Positions 16,717 through 25,522 of a DNA stretch of 64,000 bases are shown piece after piece. The notes below the pieces were generated by a model that saw nothing but the letters and a program-made list of their open reading frames with translations, made no database searches and had not been told where the DNA came from. Position numbers and translations under genes: made by a program. The DNA is from Smaragdicoccus niigatensis DSM 44881 = NBRC 103563 (lineage in GTDB: Bacteria > Actinomycetota > Actinomycetes > Mycobacteriales > Mycobacteriaceae): contig NZ_AQXZ01000007.1 of NCBI RefSeq assembly GCF_000380645.1, forward strand, positions 1-64,000. Reading direction: 5' to 3'. How positions within the stretch are numbered: position 1 is the first letter of the stretch; each line of letters begins with the position of its first letter.

Positions 16717-17670
16717 TCACGGGGCGGCCACCAGTGGTGTCCCCTCCACCTCGGCATCGAGGCGGCGCAGAATCAGGCCTTCTCGCAAGGCCCACGGGCA
16801 GATCTCGAGCTGGTCGACGCTGAGCGCGCGCATCGTCGCTTCGGCGACCAGAGCGCCCGCCACAAGCTGCTTTGCGCGATCCGAACTGACTCCTTCGAGT
16901 TCGGCCCGGTCGGAGGTCGTCATGCGGGTGATGAAGGCGATGACCTGGCGAAGGCCTGCGCGCGTCAGATAGCGCTTCGTCCGGGGTCCGGCGCTCGACG
17001 GAGCTGCGCCCGTGAGACGAGCCAGCGATCGGAAGGTCTTCGAGGTTCCGACGGTGAGGTCCGCCGACCCGACCTCGCGAAGAAGTTCGACCGAGTCTGC
17101 GAGTTCGGCGTCGAGCCAGTCGCGCAGCATCGAAATACGGCGTTTGTCCGGCGGATCCTCGGTCAGCCACTGACGCGTGACGCGACCCGCGCCCAGCGGG
17201 ACCGACAGTGCGACGTCGGGCTCCTCATCGCCGCCGACGCTCATTTCGAGCGAGCCGCCACCGATATCGAAGTTCATGATCCGGCCGGCGCTCCACCCGA
17301 ACCAGCGACGCACCGCGAGGAACGTGAGCCGAGCCTCGTCCTGGCCGGTGAGCACCTGGAGCGCGACGCCGGCTTCGTCCTTGACGCGCTTGAGCACCTC
17401 GTCACCATTGCCGGCTTCCCGAATGGCCGAGGTCGCAAACGCCATCAGGTCGCCGCACCCGGACGACTTCGCGATTTCCGAGAAGTCAGACACGAGGGAC
17501 GTCAGCAGGTCGGAACCGGCCTTGGTGATCTTCCCCTTTTCGTCCATGTTCTCGGACAGCTTGAGAGCATGCTTCGTCGAACTCATGGGAGTCGGGTGCG
17601 CACCACGATGCGCGTCGACCACCAACAGGTGAACGGTATTACTGCCGACATCGAGGACACCAAGGCGCAC
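16717..17670 (-). CDS. ppx1: Exopolyphosphatase / Ppx-GppA family phosphatase
   Basis: The 317-residue protein has the ASKHA nucleotide/phosphate motifs VLDVGSNTVHLLV (residues 4-16), TSAIREAGNG near 80, LTGQDEARLTFLAV near 107 and NFDIGGGSLEMSVG near 133. It is the short, single-unit Ppx form found in mycobacteria (Rv0496), which cleaves terminal phosphate from short polyphosphates and can affect (p)ppGpp metabolism. The start is GTG with TACGGT (17678-17683) seven bases upstream. It is divergent from the Cys-rich gene across 32 bp. Confidence 0.9.
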   Translation of the reverse strand: MRLGVLDVGSNTVHLLVVDAHRGAHPTPMSSTKHALKLSENMDEKGKITKAGSDLLTSLVSDFSEIAKSSGCGDLMAFATSAIREAGNGDEVLKRVKDEAGVALQVLTGQDEARLTFLAVRRWFGWSAGRIMNFDIGGGSLEMSVGGDEEPDVALSVPLGAGRVTRQWLTEDPPDKRRISMLRDWLDAELADSVELLREVGSADLTVGTSKTFRSLARLTGAAPSSAGPRTKRYLTRAGLRQVIAFITRMTTSDRAELEGVSSDRAKQLVAGALVAEATMRALSVDQLEICPWALREGLILRRLDAEVEGTPLVAAP

Positions 17671-17702
17671 AGCCCTAACCGTACTGGTTTAGCGTTTTGT
17701 GC
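17671..17702. promoter_or_regulatory. 32-bp divergent promoter region with two back-to-back -10 elements
   Basis: The minus -10 TACGGT (17678-17683) serves ppx1 and the plus -10 TAGCGT (17690-17695) serves the Cys-rich gene, each seven bases before a GTG start. There is no room for 5' UTRs, so both transcripts should be leaderless. The elements are close enough for polymerases to interfere. Confidence 0.5.
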
Positions 17703-18518
17703 GTGGTTGCTGGCGCATCGAAGGTTGATCCCGCCCCGGAAGTCGATTTGGACTTTCCTCGGGAGTGGTACGAATTCACCGATCCGGAAAACGAATCTCA
17801 CGTCATCACAGCGGATTTGACGTGGCTGATGTCGCGGTGGACGTGCGTGTTCGGGACCGCGAACTGTCAGGGAATCGAGAAGGGCCGGCCCGACGACGGC
17901 TGCTGTTCGCACGGTGCCTACCTCACCGACGCCGACGACCGGGACCGGCTCGACGCCGGTGCCGCGCAGTTGACGGCCGCCGATTGGCAGTTCCGGGATA
18001 TCGGTCTCGAAACCGGATATGTGGACGATGACGAACTCGAAGACGAACCAGCCCACAAGACCCGCGTCTACGACGGAGCTTGCATCTTCTTGAACCGGCC
18101 CGGCTTCGCGGGTGGAATCGGCTGCTCATTGCACCAGATGGCGGTGCGCAAGGGACTCGAGCCGCACACTGTCAAGCCCGACGTCTGCTGGCAGCTGCCG
18201 ATGCGGCGCACGCAGGAATGGACCAAGCGCCCCGACGGCGCCGACGTCTTGCGCACGACGATCACCGAGTACGACCGCCGGGGTTGGGGCGAGGGCGGCG
18301 AGGACCTCGATTGGTACTGCACGAGCTCGCCCGACGCGCACGTCGGCCAGGTCGCGGTATGGCAGTCGAACGCGGCAGAACTACGCGAACTCATCGGCAC
18401 CGCCGCGTACGACGAACTCGCGAGTTACTGCAAACGGCGCGAGGGAATCGGACTCATCGCGATCCATCCCGCGACCGCACGCGCAAATCGGTGCGGCACG
18501 GCTGAGCAAAGGAAATAG
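17703..18518 (+). CDS. Cysteine-rich conserved protein (Rv0495c-like, YkgJ-style cysteine cluster)
   Basis: The 271-residue protein carries clustered cysteines: [54 protein letters not shown], then WYCTSS and SYCKR. The C...C...CC / C-x9-12-C-xLH / C arrangement resembles YkgJ/DUF3109-type proteins that hold a zinc or iron-sulfur cluster. It is soluble, acidic and conserved next to ppx in mycobacteria as a protein of unknown function. The GTG at 17703 is chosen from the leaderless -10; a TTG six bases earlier is an alternative. Confidence 0.8.
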   Translation: MVAGASKVDPAPEVDLDFPREWYEFTDPENESHVITADLTWLMSRWTCVFGTANCQGIEKGRPDDGCCSHGAYLTDADDRDRLDAGAAQLTAADWQFRDIGLETGYVDDDELEDEPAHKTRVYDGACIFLNRPGFAGGIGCSLHQMAVRKGLEPHTVKPDVCWQLPMRRTQEWTKRPDGADVLRTTITEYDRRGWGEGGEDLDWYCTSSPDAHVGQVAVWQSNAAELRELIGTAAYDELASYCKRREGIGLIAIHPATARANRCGTAEQRK

Positions 18519-18551
18519 TTCCTTCGCGGCGTCAGGACCGTCCGGTTTGTG

Positions 18552-19241
18552 TCAGGCCTCGAGCTTGTAGCCCAGTCCGCGCACCGTGACGAGGAGTTCC
18601 GGCTTCGCCGGGTCGGCCTCGATCTTGGAGCGCAGTCGCTTGACGTGAACGTCCAGCGTCTTGGTGTCACCGACGTAGTCGGCACCCCACACGCGGTCGA
18701 TCAACTGGCCTCGCGTGAGCACGCGGCCGCAGTTCCGCAGGAGGTATTCGAGAAGGTCGAATTCCTTGAGCGGCAACGTGACCGGGTGACCCTCAACGGT
18801 GACGATGTGTCGTTCGACGTCCATCTTCACCGGCCCCGCGGACAGTACGCCCGTCTCGCTCACCGGCTCTGCCTCGTTGTCCGCGCCCCGGCGGAGCACG
18901 GCCCGAATGCGGGCGATCAGCTCGCGCGAGGAGTAGGGCTTGGTGACGTAGTCGTCGGCTCCGAGTTCGAGCCCCACGACCTTGTCGATCTCCGAGTCCC
19001 GCGCGGTGACCATGATGACCGGAACGCTCGACTTCGACCGCAGTTGCTTGCAGACGTCCGTGCCGCTCATCCCCGGCAGCATCAGGTCCAACAGAACGAT
19101 GTCGGCGCCGGAGCGCTCGAACTCCGCGAGCGCAGAAGGCCCGTCATTCACGACGGTCGTCTCGAAGCCTTCCTTGCGGAGCAGGAACGCCAGCGGATCC
19201 GCCAGCGAGCTCTCGTCCTCGACAATCAGCACACTCGTCAT
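18552..19241 (-). CDS. regX3: Response regulator RegX3 (OmpR/PhoB family)
   Basis: The 229-residue regulator has a receiver domain with phospho-acceptor Asp52 (LLDLMLPGMSG), Lys in YVTKPYSSRE, and a C-terminal winged helix with LKEFDLLEYLLRNCGRVLTR and DVHVKRLRSKIE. In mycobacteria RegX3 activates phosphate-starvation genes. The ATG overlaps the senX3 stop as ATGA, so kinase and regulator are made together. Confidence 0.95.
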   Translation of the reverse strand: MTSVLIVEDESSLADPLAFLLRKEGFETTVVNDGPSALAEFERSGADIVLLDLMLPGMSGTDVCKQLRSKSSVPVIMVTARDSEIDKVVGLELGADDYVTKPYSSRELIARIRAVLRRGADNEAEPVSETGVLSAGPVKMDVERHIVTVEGHPVTLPLKEFDLLEYLLRNCGRVLTRGQLIDRVWGADYVGDTKTLDVHVKRLRSKIEADPAKPELLVTVRGLGYKLEA

Positions 19242-20524
19242 CGGCTGGTCCCTGCAGTCTTCATCGAGTCAGCACCCTTACTTGAACTAGCCACAGACCG
19301 AACTCCTGCTTCTCTCCCTGGGGCGATTTCACCCCGCGATGTGTGAGAACCGCTGATAGCGGCTCCCGGAACGTGCGTTTCGTGCGAGTCGATTTCGATG
19401 TGCGCCGGAATGCGCAACGTGAACGTCGACCCCGTGCCAGGCCGGCTCCACAGGGTGATCTCACCGTTGTGGTTAGCCGCGACGTGCTTGACGATCGCGA
19501 GTCCGAGACCAGTTCCACCGGTCTGCCGGGAACGCGCCTTGTCGACGCGGAAGAACCGCTCGAACACGCGCTGCTGGTCTTCCTTGGCGATACCCATGCC
19601 GCGATCGGTCACGGCGATCGACACCATGCCGCCGCGCAACGTGCGGCTGATCGACACCCGCGAGCCCGGCGGCGAGTAGTGGATGGCGTTCTCCACCAGG
19701 TTCGATAGTGCCGTCACCAACAGCGTGCTGTTGCCCACGACCTCGAGCCCGTTCGGACTGTCCGGGATGACGGTGATGTCGGCGGCCTCGGCGGCGGTGC
19801 GCGACCGGTCGACGGCGGCGGCGACGATCTCATCGACGTCGACCACGCCCATGTCTGGCCGCTTCTCGGCGCCTTGCAGGCGCGAAAGTTCGATCAGCTC
19901 GCCCACCATCACGCCCATCCGGGTCGCTTCGGCGAAAAGTCGCTCACCGAAGTTCCGGACCGACTCCGGGTCGTCGGCGGATTCGAGGAGGGCCTCGGCG
20001 AGCAGGCTCATCGCGCCGACCGGAGTCTTGAGCTCGTGGGAAACGTTCGCGACGAAGTCTCGACGAGTGGCCTCCATGCGGACCTGCTCGGAATCATCGT
20101 CGGCGAACAACACCACGAACGACGTCTCGGTCTTGCTGAGCGACCGGGCGACGCAACGGACCGCAATGCGCTCCCGCTGGTGCGGGTCCTTGACGTCGCT
20201 GAGATCGCATTCGGTCGAACGACCGGTGTCCAACACCTGCTGCGCGGCTGCCCAGGCGCGCGGATCGAGAAGGCGATTGCGCACGAGACCAAGTTGTTCG
20301 GCGCGGGGATTGAACAGCACCACGTCGTGGTATTTGTCGACGACCGCGATGCCGCTGTCGGACGCGAGAATGATGAGGTCGAGGACCTGCGACATCGTCA
20401 GACCGGACTGTGCCTGCACGCGCCGGGCGTTTCGGGCATTGAGATACGGGATGGTCAGCCCGCCGATCGCGAGGCCGATCAGTGCCGCAATGACTGCGAG
20501 CACTACCGCCTGAACAATACCCAC
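19238..20524 (-). CDS. senX3: Sensor histidine kinase SenX3
   Basis: The 428-residue kinase has one N-terminal membrane segment (about 3-27), a PAS-like cytoplasmic region (50-150), the H-box FVANVSHELKTPVGAM with His163, N-box LSNLVENAIHYSPPG and G-boxes (DRGMGIAKED, GGTGLGLAIV). The C-terminal tail of about 60 residues is low-complexity. It pairs with RegX3 in phosphate sensing. The start is GTG, with TACGAT (20531-20536) six bases upstream, suggesting a leaderless transcript separate from gpm. Confidence 0.95.
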   Translation of the reverse strand: MGIVQAVVLAVIAALIGLAIGGLTIPYLNARNARRVQAQSGLTMSQVLDLIILASDSGIAVVDKYHDVVLFNPRAEQLGLVRNRLLDPRAWAAAQQVLDTGRSTECDLSDVKDPHQRERIAVRCVARSLSKTETSFVVLFADDDSEQVRMEATRRDFVANVSHELKTPVGAMSLLAEALLESADDPESVRNFGERLFAEATRMGVMVGELIELSRLQGAEKRPDMGVVDVDEIVAAAVDRSRTAAEAADITVIPDSPNGLEVVGNSTLLVTALSNLVENAIHYSPPGSRVSISRTLRGGMVSIAVTDRGMGIAKEDQQRVFERFFRVDKARSRQTGGTGLGLAIVKHVAANHNGEITLWSRPGTGSTFTLRIPAHIEIDSHETHVPGAAISGSHTSRGEIAPGREAGVRSVASSSKGADSMKTAGTSR

Positions 20525-20549
20525 ACTCGAATCGTACGTTTCAGCGAAC

Positions 20550-20639
20550 GTTCATCCGTGCTTCGTGAAGCATTTCTGCTGGTAGCGCGTCAGATTGTCG
20601 GGCAAGGTTTGTTCGCCGTTCACTCACCGTTATGCAGAA
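20550..20639 (+). promoter_or_regulatory. PHO-box-like direct repeat units upstream of senX3
   Basis: GTTCATCCGTG (20550-20560) and GTTCACTCACC (20618-20628) each match ten of eleven positions of the actinobacterial PHO-box unit G(G/T)TCAYYYR(G/C)G. Each is followed by a weaker second unit. RegX3/PhoP-type regulators bind such repeats, so autoregulation of senX3-regX3 is plausible. Not a proven site. Confidence 0.4.
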
Positions 20640-20692
20640 CTCCACCAGAGAGGGAGTGACGTGATGGCCGTCTCTCCGACGCTGGTGGAGTT
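20638..20692 (-). other. Long hairpin between gpm and senX3
   Basis: AACTCCACCAG (20638-20648) pairs perfectly over 11 bp with CTGGTGGAGTT (20682-20692). An inner GAGAG/CTCTC stem (20648-20652 with 20672-20676) can extend it. It begins about 21 bases after the gpm stop on the minus strand and has no U-tract. It may act as a terminator, attenuator or 3'-end stabiliser. Confidence 0.5.
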
Positions 20693-20713
20693 CGCGTTCG
20701 AAATCGTGGTGTT

Positions 20714-21466
20714 TTAGTGCTGAGCGCCCTGGTTGGCGACGGCGGCCGCGCCCGCTGCCGCAGCCTCTGGATCGAGGTACGTGCCGCCGGGGTTCTTCGG
20801 CTTGAGGTCGTCGTCGAGCTCGTAGACGAGCGGGATTCCAGTCGGGATGTTGAGCTCGGCGATGTCGGTGTCGGAGATGCCGTCGAGATGCTTGACGAGC
20901 GCGCGCAGCGAGTTACCGTGTGCGGCCACCAGGACGTTCTTGCCGGCCCGGAGTTCGGGCACGATCTCCGACTCCCAGTACGGAACCATCCGCTTCACGA
21001 CGTCGAGGAGGCACTCGGTCGCCGGCATGTCGCTGGCGTCGTAGCGCGGGTCGCCTACCTGCGTGTACTTGTTGTCGTCCTCGATCGGGGGCGGCGGGGT
21101 GTCGTAGCTACGGCGCCACAGCATGAACTGGTCGTCGCCGTACTCGTCGCGGATCTGGGCCTTGTTCTTGCCCTGCAGGGCACCGTAGTGACGCTCGTTG
21201 AGGCGCCAGTTGCGAACGACCGGAATCCAGTGGCGGTCCGCTGCATCGAGTGCGATGTTCGCAGTCGAGATCGCGCGCCGCAGGACCGACGTGAACACGA
21301 TGTCCGGGAGGATGTCCTTCTCCACGAGAAGCTCGCCGGACCGCTTGGCCTGGCCGATCCCCTTGTCGGTGAGGTGAACATCCACCCAACCGGTGAAGAG
21401 GTTCATGGCATTCCATTCGCTCTCGCCGTGGCGGACCAAAATCAGCGTGCCCACTGTGTCAGTCAT
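20714..21466 (-). CDS. gpmA: 2,3-bisphosphoglycerate-dependent phosphoglycerate mutase
   Basis: This enzyme interconverts 3- and 2-phosphoglycerate in glycolysis and gluconeogenesis. The 250-residue protein has the phospho-histidine motif [10 protein letters not shown] at residues 11-20, [14 protein letters not shown] near 94 and the second active-site histidine in [11 protein letters not shown] near 190. GGAAGGATAACGCCC precedes the ATG. It lies just upstream of senX3-regX3, as in mycobacteria (gpm1). Confidence 0.96.
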   Translation of the reverse strand: MTDTVGTLILVRHGESEWNAMNLFTGWVDVHLTDKGIGQAKRSGELLVEKDILPDIVFTSVLRRAISTANIALDAADRHWIPVVRNWRLNERHYGALQGKNKAQIRDEYGDDQFMLWRRSYDTPPPPIEDDNKYTQVGDPRYDASDMPATECLLDVVKRMVPYWESEIVPELRAGKNVLVAAHGNSLRALVKHLDGISDTDIAELNIPTGIPLVYELDDDLKPKNPGGTYLDPEAAAAGAAAVANQGAQH

Positions 21467-21471
21467 GGGCG

Positions 21472-21987
21472 TTATCCTTCCACGTCACCTTCCGGCGCGT
21501 GATCGTCATGCTCATTTACAAGGTGCTTGAAGGCCTGCAGATTGGCCAGCGATTCGCCTCGCGAAACCCGCCACTTCCACTCGCGGCGAATGGATTCGGC
21601 GAAGCCGAGTTCGAGAAGAATGTTGAAGTCGCGGTCCGCCGCTTCGAGTACCTGACCGAGGATTCGGTCGACCTCCACGGTCGAAACCGACTCCGGGGTG
21701 AGGCGGCCGACGAGGTAGATGTCGCGATTGTTGTCGATCGTGTAGGCGACGCCGAAAATCCGGCGGTTTCGATGCAGCAGGAATTCGTGCACCTTCGGCT
21801 CGTTCTCGTCCGGATGGCGGCAGACGAACGCTTCGATCAGCACGCCCGTGCGTTCCGCCGTGAACATGCACGTGGTCTTGAGCTTTTTCTCGCCCGGGAG
21901 ATCGACGATGTAGTTCCGCTCGCCGGCTCGGGTGAATTCGATGCCGAGTTCATTGAGCGCATCCTCAAGTGCTTGCGCCAGGTCCAC
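21472..21987 (-). CDS. YbjN domain-containing protein
   Basis: The 171-residue protein shows the YbjN fold: [12 protein letters not shown], then strands [26 protein letters not shown] and [13 protein letters not shown], and a helix [17 protein letters not shown]. YbjN proteins are bacterial regulators or chaperone-like proteins of unclear role. The GTG at 21987 is preferred over one nine bases earlier because GGAGG then sits at normal spacing. It lies 2 bases after mshA and 5 bases before gpmA, indicating one operon. Confidence 0.84.
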   Translation of the reverse strand: MDLAQALEDALNELGIEFTRAGERNYIVDLPGEKKLKTTCMFTAERTGVLIEAFVCRHPDENEPKVHEFLLHRNRRIFGVAYTIDNNRDIYLVGRLTPESVSTVEVDRILGQVLEAADRDFNILLELGFAESIRREWKWRVSRGESLANLQAFKHLVNEHDDHAPEGDVEG

Positions 21988-21989
21988 GG

Positions 21990-23276
21990 CTACCACCCTC
22001 CTACCGCCATCGGCACCACGTCACCGGCGCGCGCCTTGGCGTAGCTCGAGAGCAAGCCGTCCGCGGTCTGGCGCCAGGAGAAGCGAGCCGCATGCCGGTG
22101 CCCGCGGTCGCCCATTTTCGCCAGGCGTTCCGGCTCGGACAGCATCTTCTGCAGCGCATCTGCCCAGTCCGTCGTCCGGTGGCCATCGACGAGTACCCCG
22201 GTGATCCCGTCGGAAACCGCGGTGCCGAGCCCGCCCACATCAGCGGCGAGCACCGGAGTTCCGCAGGCCTGAGCCTCGATCGCCACGAGGCCGAAAGACT
22301 CCGAATAGCTCGGTACGGCAACAACATCCGCGGCGCGGTAGACATTCACCAACTGCTGCGGCGGCATCGGCGGCAGGAACGTCATCTGCGCCGCGACACC
22401 CAACGACGTGGCCAGTTCTTCGAGCGCCTGCGGGCGCGCCAGGCCGGTCCCGGAGGGTCCGCCGACGATGAGGACGCGAATGGGCGCCGCACCGCGAGCC
22501 GCGAGCTCGGCGACCGCGCGAACGAGCACGTCCGGGGCCTTGAGCGGCTGGATGCGGCCGACGAACGCGACAACCTGCTCATGGGGTGCGATGCCCAGGC
22601 GGGCACGGGCCGCGATCCGGTCGCCCGGGGTGTAGGTGCGCAGGTCAGCGCCGGGAGCGACGACATCGATGCGCTCCGGACTCGCGCCGTACAGCTCGAT
22701 CAGGTGGCGCGCTTCGAGAGAGGTGTTCGCGACGAGCCGGTCCGCCTCCGCAACGATCTGCTTCTCACTGATCTCACGCGATGCGGGTTCGGGCGAATCA
22801 CCATCGGCGATCGACAGGTTCTTGACCGCGGCGAGCGTGTGCGCCGTGTGCACGAGCGGCACCCGCCAGCGATCCCGGACCAGCCATCCGACCTGGCCGG
22901 ACAGCCAGTAGTGCGAATGCAGGACGTCGTAGTGTCCGACCGGATGAAGTGCTTGTTCGCGCAGGACGCCCGAGGTGAACGCACACAACTGAGTCGGCAG
23001 TTCGGCCTTGTCCATGCCCTCGAACGGACCCGCGACGATGTTTCGGACGAGCACTCCCGGCGCCGCTTCGACGACCGGAGCGTCGGCAGAAGACGTTGCC
23101 CGCGTGAAGATCTCGACTTCGACCCCGTGCTCGGCAAGCCGTTCGGCGGTTTTGAGGACGTAAACGTTGAGCCCACCGGCATCGCCGGTACCTGGCTGCG
23201 CCAAGGGAGAAGTGTGAACAGAAAGCACCGCAACGCGACGCGGCCAGAAGCCTTCGTTTGCTCTCACGGTCCCCAT
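21990..23276 (-). CDS. mshA: D-inositol-3-phosphate N-acetylglucosaminyltransferase MshA
   Basis: MshA performs the first step of mycothiol synthesis, joining UDP-GlcNAc and 1L-inositol-1-phosphate. The 428-residue GT4 glycosyltransferase starts [25 protein letters not shown] (nucleotide and inositol phosphate binding), includes [11 protein letters not shown] near 117, [14 protein letters not shown] near 230 and the E-x7-E motif [18 protein letters not shown] near 325. GGGAAGG precedes the ATG. Gene order mshA-YbjN-gpm matches mycobacteria. Confidence 0.96.
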   Translation of the reverse strand: MGTVRANEGFWPRRVAVLSVHTSPLAQPGTGDAGGLNVYVLKTAERLAEHGVEVEIFTRATSSADAPVVEAAPGVLVRNIVAGPFEGMDKAELPTQLCAFTSGVLREQALHPVGHYDVLHSHYWLSGQVGWLVRDRWRVPLVHTAHTLAAVKNLSIADGDSPEPASREISEKQIVAEADRLVANTSLEARHLIELYGASPERIDVVAPGADLRTYTPGDRIAARARLGIAPHEQVVAFVGRIQPLKAPDVLVRAVAELAARGAAPIRVLIVGGPSGTGLARPQALEELATSLGVAAQMTFLPPMPPQQLVNVYRAADVVAVPSYSESFGLVAIEAQACGTPVLAADVGGLGTAVSDGITGVLVDGHRTTDWADALQKMLSEPERLAKMGDRGHRHAARFSWRQTADGLLSSYAKARAGDVVPMAVGGW

Positions 23277-23361
23277 ATTGCCTTCCCGACGTCAGACCCC
23301 TGCAACCACCTCAACCGTCTGCACACACATTTCCTTCCCGACATGGGCGCACCGTCCTCCA

Positions 23362-23414
23362 TCCGCTCCTCGCTCCGTTCCTCGCTGCACTCCGGTACTC
23401 ACTGCGATGCTCCC
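23362..23414. repeat. Dispersed intergenic repeat, copy 2
   Basis: This copy differs from 16651-16703 at three of 53 positions. It occupies the divergent gap between mshA and the SDR gene, about 86 bp before the mshA start codon and 35 bp before the SDR start. Confidence 0.75.
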
Positions 23415-23448
23415 TCGTCCTCCTTGCGCCGGAATACACAATGGACGG

Positions 23449-24186
23449 GTGAATAGCGGAAAAGTCGCAGTAGTCACCGGGGCAAGTTCAGGGATCGGAG
23501 AGGCTTGTGTTCGCGTTCTCGCGGCCCAGGGATACACGGTTCACGCCGGCGCCCGGCGGATCGACCGCCTCGAGTCAATCGCCGCCGAGACCGGCGCCGT
23601 CGCACATTTTCTCGACGTCACCGATCAGGAATCGGTCGACGCCTTCTGCTCATCACTGCCCCGCGTCGACGTCCTCGTCAACAACGCCGGCGGTGCGAAG
23701 GGCCTGGCGCCCGTCACGGAGGCCAACCTCGACCACTGGCGCTGGATGTGGGAGACGAACGTCCTCGGCACGCTCCGAATGACGAAGGCCCTCATTCCGG
23801 GTCTCATCGCGTCCGGCGACGGCCTCATCGTGACGATCACGTCGATCGCCGCACTCAGCCCGTACGACAACGGTTCTGGCTACACGTCAGCGAAGCACGC
23901 GGAGGCAGTCCTCCACCGGACGCTTCGCGGCGAACTCCTCGGCAAGCCGGTCCGGCTCACCGAGGTTGCGCCGGGAGCGGTCGAGACGGAGTTCTCGCTC
24001 GTCCGGTTCGATGGTGACGCCGACCGATCCGACGCGGTCTACCGCGGGATGGAACCGCTTGTCGCGCAAGATATCGCCGACATCGTCGGGTTCGTCGCGT
24101 CGCGGCCACCGCACGTCAACATCGACCAAATCGTCGTCAAACCGCGCGACCAGGCGGAGGCCGGACGGGTCAATCGCGCCACCTAG
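23449..24186 (+). CDS. Short-chain dehydrogenase/reductase (Rv0484c-like)
   Basis: The 245-residue classical SDR has the cofactor motif VVTGASSGIGEA (residues 8-19), NNAGGAKG near 80, the catalytic Ser in ITSIAALSPYD and the Tyr-x3-Lys motif in GYTSAKHAEAV near 145. The GARR at the end of the second strand suggests NADPH preference. Substrate unknown. The GTG at 23449 gives a protein starting directly at the Rossmann fold; upstream lies the dispersed repeat. Corresponds to the SDR next to mshA in mycobacteria. Confidence 0.88.
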   Translation: MNSGKVAVVTGASSGIGEACVRVLAAQGYTVHAGARRIDRLESIAAETGAVAHFLDVTDQESVDAFCSSLPRVDVLVNNAGGAKGLAPVTEANLDHWRWMWETNVLGTLRMTKALIPGLIASGDGLIVTITSIAALSPYDNGSGYTSAKHAEAVLHRTLRGELLGKPVRLTEVAPGAVETEFSLVRFDGDADRSDAVYRGMEPLVAQDIADIVGFVASRPPHVNIDQIVVKPRDQAEAGRVNRAT

Positions 24187-24309
24187 GTGGCGAAAACCCG
24201 CCACCCCGGTGAGGTCTGCCGACCCCCTTGGGCACCTTCTTCAGACCGGTCAAGATCAGCACTCTGGATAGCGAAGAGATTGCGCCGCCAACGGAGAAGG
24301 AACACCCTG

Positions 24310-24537
24310 ATGAAGAACACAATTGCCGCCAAGATCGCAGCATCCTTTGCCGCCGCATCGTTTCTCATGCTCGGAGCCAGCGGGCTGGCCAATGCGGACA
24401 CCGCAAAGCCCGTTTCCCCCGCCGGCACGACCGCGCCGACGGTGAAGAAGACCTGCACCACCACCAAGACCCCGATCGTGGACAGCAAAGGCTTCATCAT
24501 CGGCGTCAAGACGACAACGACCTGCGTCATCGAGTGA
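24310..24537 (+). CDS. Small secreted protein, 75 residues
   Basis: The protein starts MKNTIAAKIAASFAAASF, a signal peptide with likely cleavage at ANA-D (about residue 30). The mature part is Thr/Lys-rich with two cysteines (KKTCTTTK and TTTTCVIE) that could form a disulfide bond. AAGGA precedes the ATG. No family is recognised. A strong bidirectional terminator follows 19 bases after the stop. Confidence 0.72.
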   Translation: MKNTIAAKIAASFAAASFLMLGASGLANADTAKPVSPAGTTAPTVKKTCTTTKTPIVDSKGFIIGVKTTTTCVIE

Positions 24538-24555
24538 TGACCACGCCCTGACCGC

Positions 24556-24587
24556 AACAGCGCCGGAGCCTGAGCTCCGGCGCTGTT
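24556..24587. terminator. Bidirectional hairpin terminator
   Basis: AACAGCGCCGGAGC (24556-24569) pairs perfectly over 14 bp with GCTCCGGCGCTGTT (24574-24587), loop CTGA, followed by TTGCATTT on the plus strand. It sits between the convergent secreted-protein and MerR genes. Confidence 0.85.
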
Positions 24588-24596
24588 TGCATTTGG

Positions 24597-25406
24597 CTAG
24601 ATCGGGACCTGCAGCTCGGTGACCCACTCGTCCGGGTTTTCGGACCAATGCAGAGTCACCTCGCGGGCATAGCCGGCCTGCTGGTTCTCGTGGTCGGAGA
24701 TCCAGCGCGCGAGCGTCTGCCACGACCCGAGCACGGTGTCCATGCTGCCGCGGTGGATCAGGGTCGCGGCCCGCGGAACCGCCGGGAGATCCACGATGTC
24801 GAATCCGTGGTCGCCCGGTTCGAGATTGACCGGCATCGCCGCGTGAACGATGACGCCGCCGTCCATGCTGTCTTCGTAGTACGCGACGGCCGGGCCGATG
24901 AACTCGATCTTCGCCGCACTCATGCGGTCGGCAAGCTGGCCGAAGAGCGGCTGGATGACCGGCGAGATGGCATCGGGGTTGTACCCCTCGGCATGGGCGG
25001 TCAGTTCGGCGACGCGAACGGCCGGGAGGGACTTGACGACGATTTCCGTGGTGGTGGGCATGATTTCCTCGCTATCGATGACTCGAAGACGAACGTCGAC
25101 CTGGCGCAACCGGGCGGTGTCTGCCGCGATCTGGGCCCGCAGCTCAGATCGCCGCTGTTCCAGCATCTCCCGGAATTTTTCGGCATCGATGTGCTCGTCG
25201 AGAATCGAGCCGACCTCGGCGAGGTTGAACCCGAGCTCCTTGAGCGCGACGATCCGATTGAGCTGCGACAGCTGTGCTGCCTCGTAGTAGCGGTACGAGC
25301 TGTGTGGGTCGACGCGAGCCGGCTGCAAGAGACCGAGCTCGTCGTAGTGCCGCAACATCCGCACCGAAACCCGGCCGTGTCTGGCGAAGTCTCCGATGGT
25401 GAACAA
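24597..25406 (-). CDS. MerR-family regulator with GyrI-like effector-binding domain
   Basis: The 269-residue protein has an N-terminal MerR HTH (FTIGDFARHGRVSVRMLRHY, residues 2-21, then SYRYYEAAQLSQLNRIVALK), a dimerisation coiled coil (about 75-110) and a C-terminal GyrI/AraC effector domain (VVKSLPAVRVAEL to HWSENPDEWVTELQVP). This BmrR/TipA-like layout senses drugs or lipophilic cations. GGAGGAGCC-like sequence precedes the ATG. No efflux gene is adjacent, so its target is unknown. Confidence 0.87.
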   Translation of the reverse strand: MFTIGDFARHGRVSVRMLRHYDELGLLQPARVDPHSSYRYYEAAQLSQLNRIVALKELGFNLAEVGSILDEHIDAEKFREMLEQRRSELRAQIAADTARLRQVDVRLRVIDSEEIMPTTTEIVVKSLPAVRVAELTAHAEGYNPDAISPVIQPLFGQLADRMSAAKIEFIGPAVAYYEDSMDGGVIVHAAMPVNLEPGDHGFDIVDLPAVPRAATLIHRGSMDTVLGSWQTLARWISDHENQQAGYAREVTLHWSENPDEWVTELQVPI

Positions 25407-25471
25407 TGGCTCCTCCTTTGAAGAGGTGACACTGGTCTATGGCCTCACACGGTGTCAGGGTCAAGCCTGCC

Positions 25472-25508
25472 AAAAAAAGAATGCCGGGCCCCAACGGGAG
25501 CCCGGCAT
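25472..25508 (-). terminator. Intrinsic terminator of the L,D-transpeptidase gene
   Basis: ATGCCGGGC (25481-25489) pairs with GCCCGGCAT (25500-25508), and on the minus strand the stem is followed by TTCTTTTTTT (down to 25472). This is a classical Rho-independent terminator, 15 bases after the stop codon. Confidence 0.9.
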
Positions 25509-25522
25509 GCCTTGATCGAAGG

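Noticed and set aside
16616-17170. 184-residue minus-strand frame rich in Arg over ppx1 and the repeat
   Set aside because: It is a shadow in another frame of ppx1 running into the intergenic repeat.
20664-20717. 17-residue plus-strand mini-frame ([17 protein letters not shown]) preceded by AGGGAG
   Set aside because: It lies inside the gpm-senX3 hairpin and runs over the gpm stop codon. No function can be argued, though a leader peptide cannot be excluded.
23278-23448. N-terminal extension of the SDR across the repeat
   Set aside because: The extra residues (APRSVPRCTPVLTAMLP) are translated repeat; the Rossmann fold starts right after the GTG at 23449.
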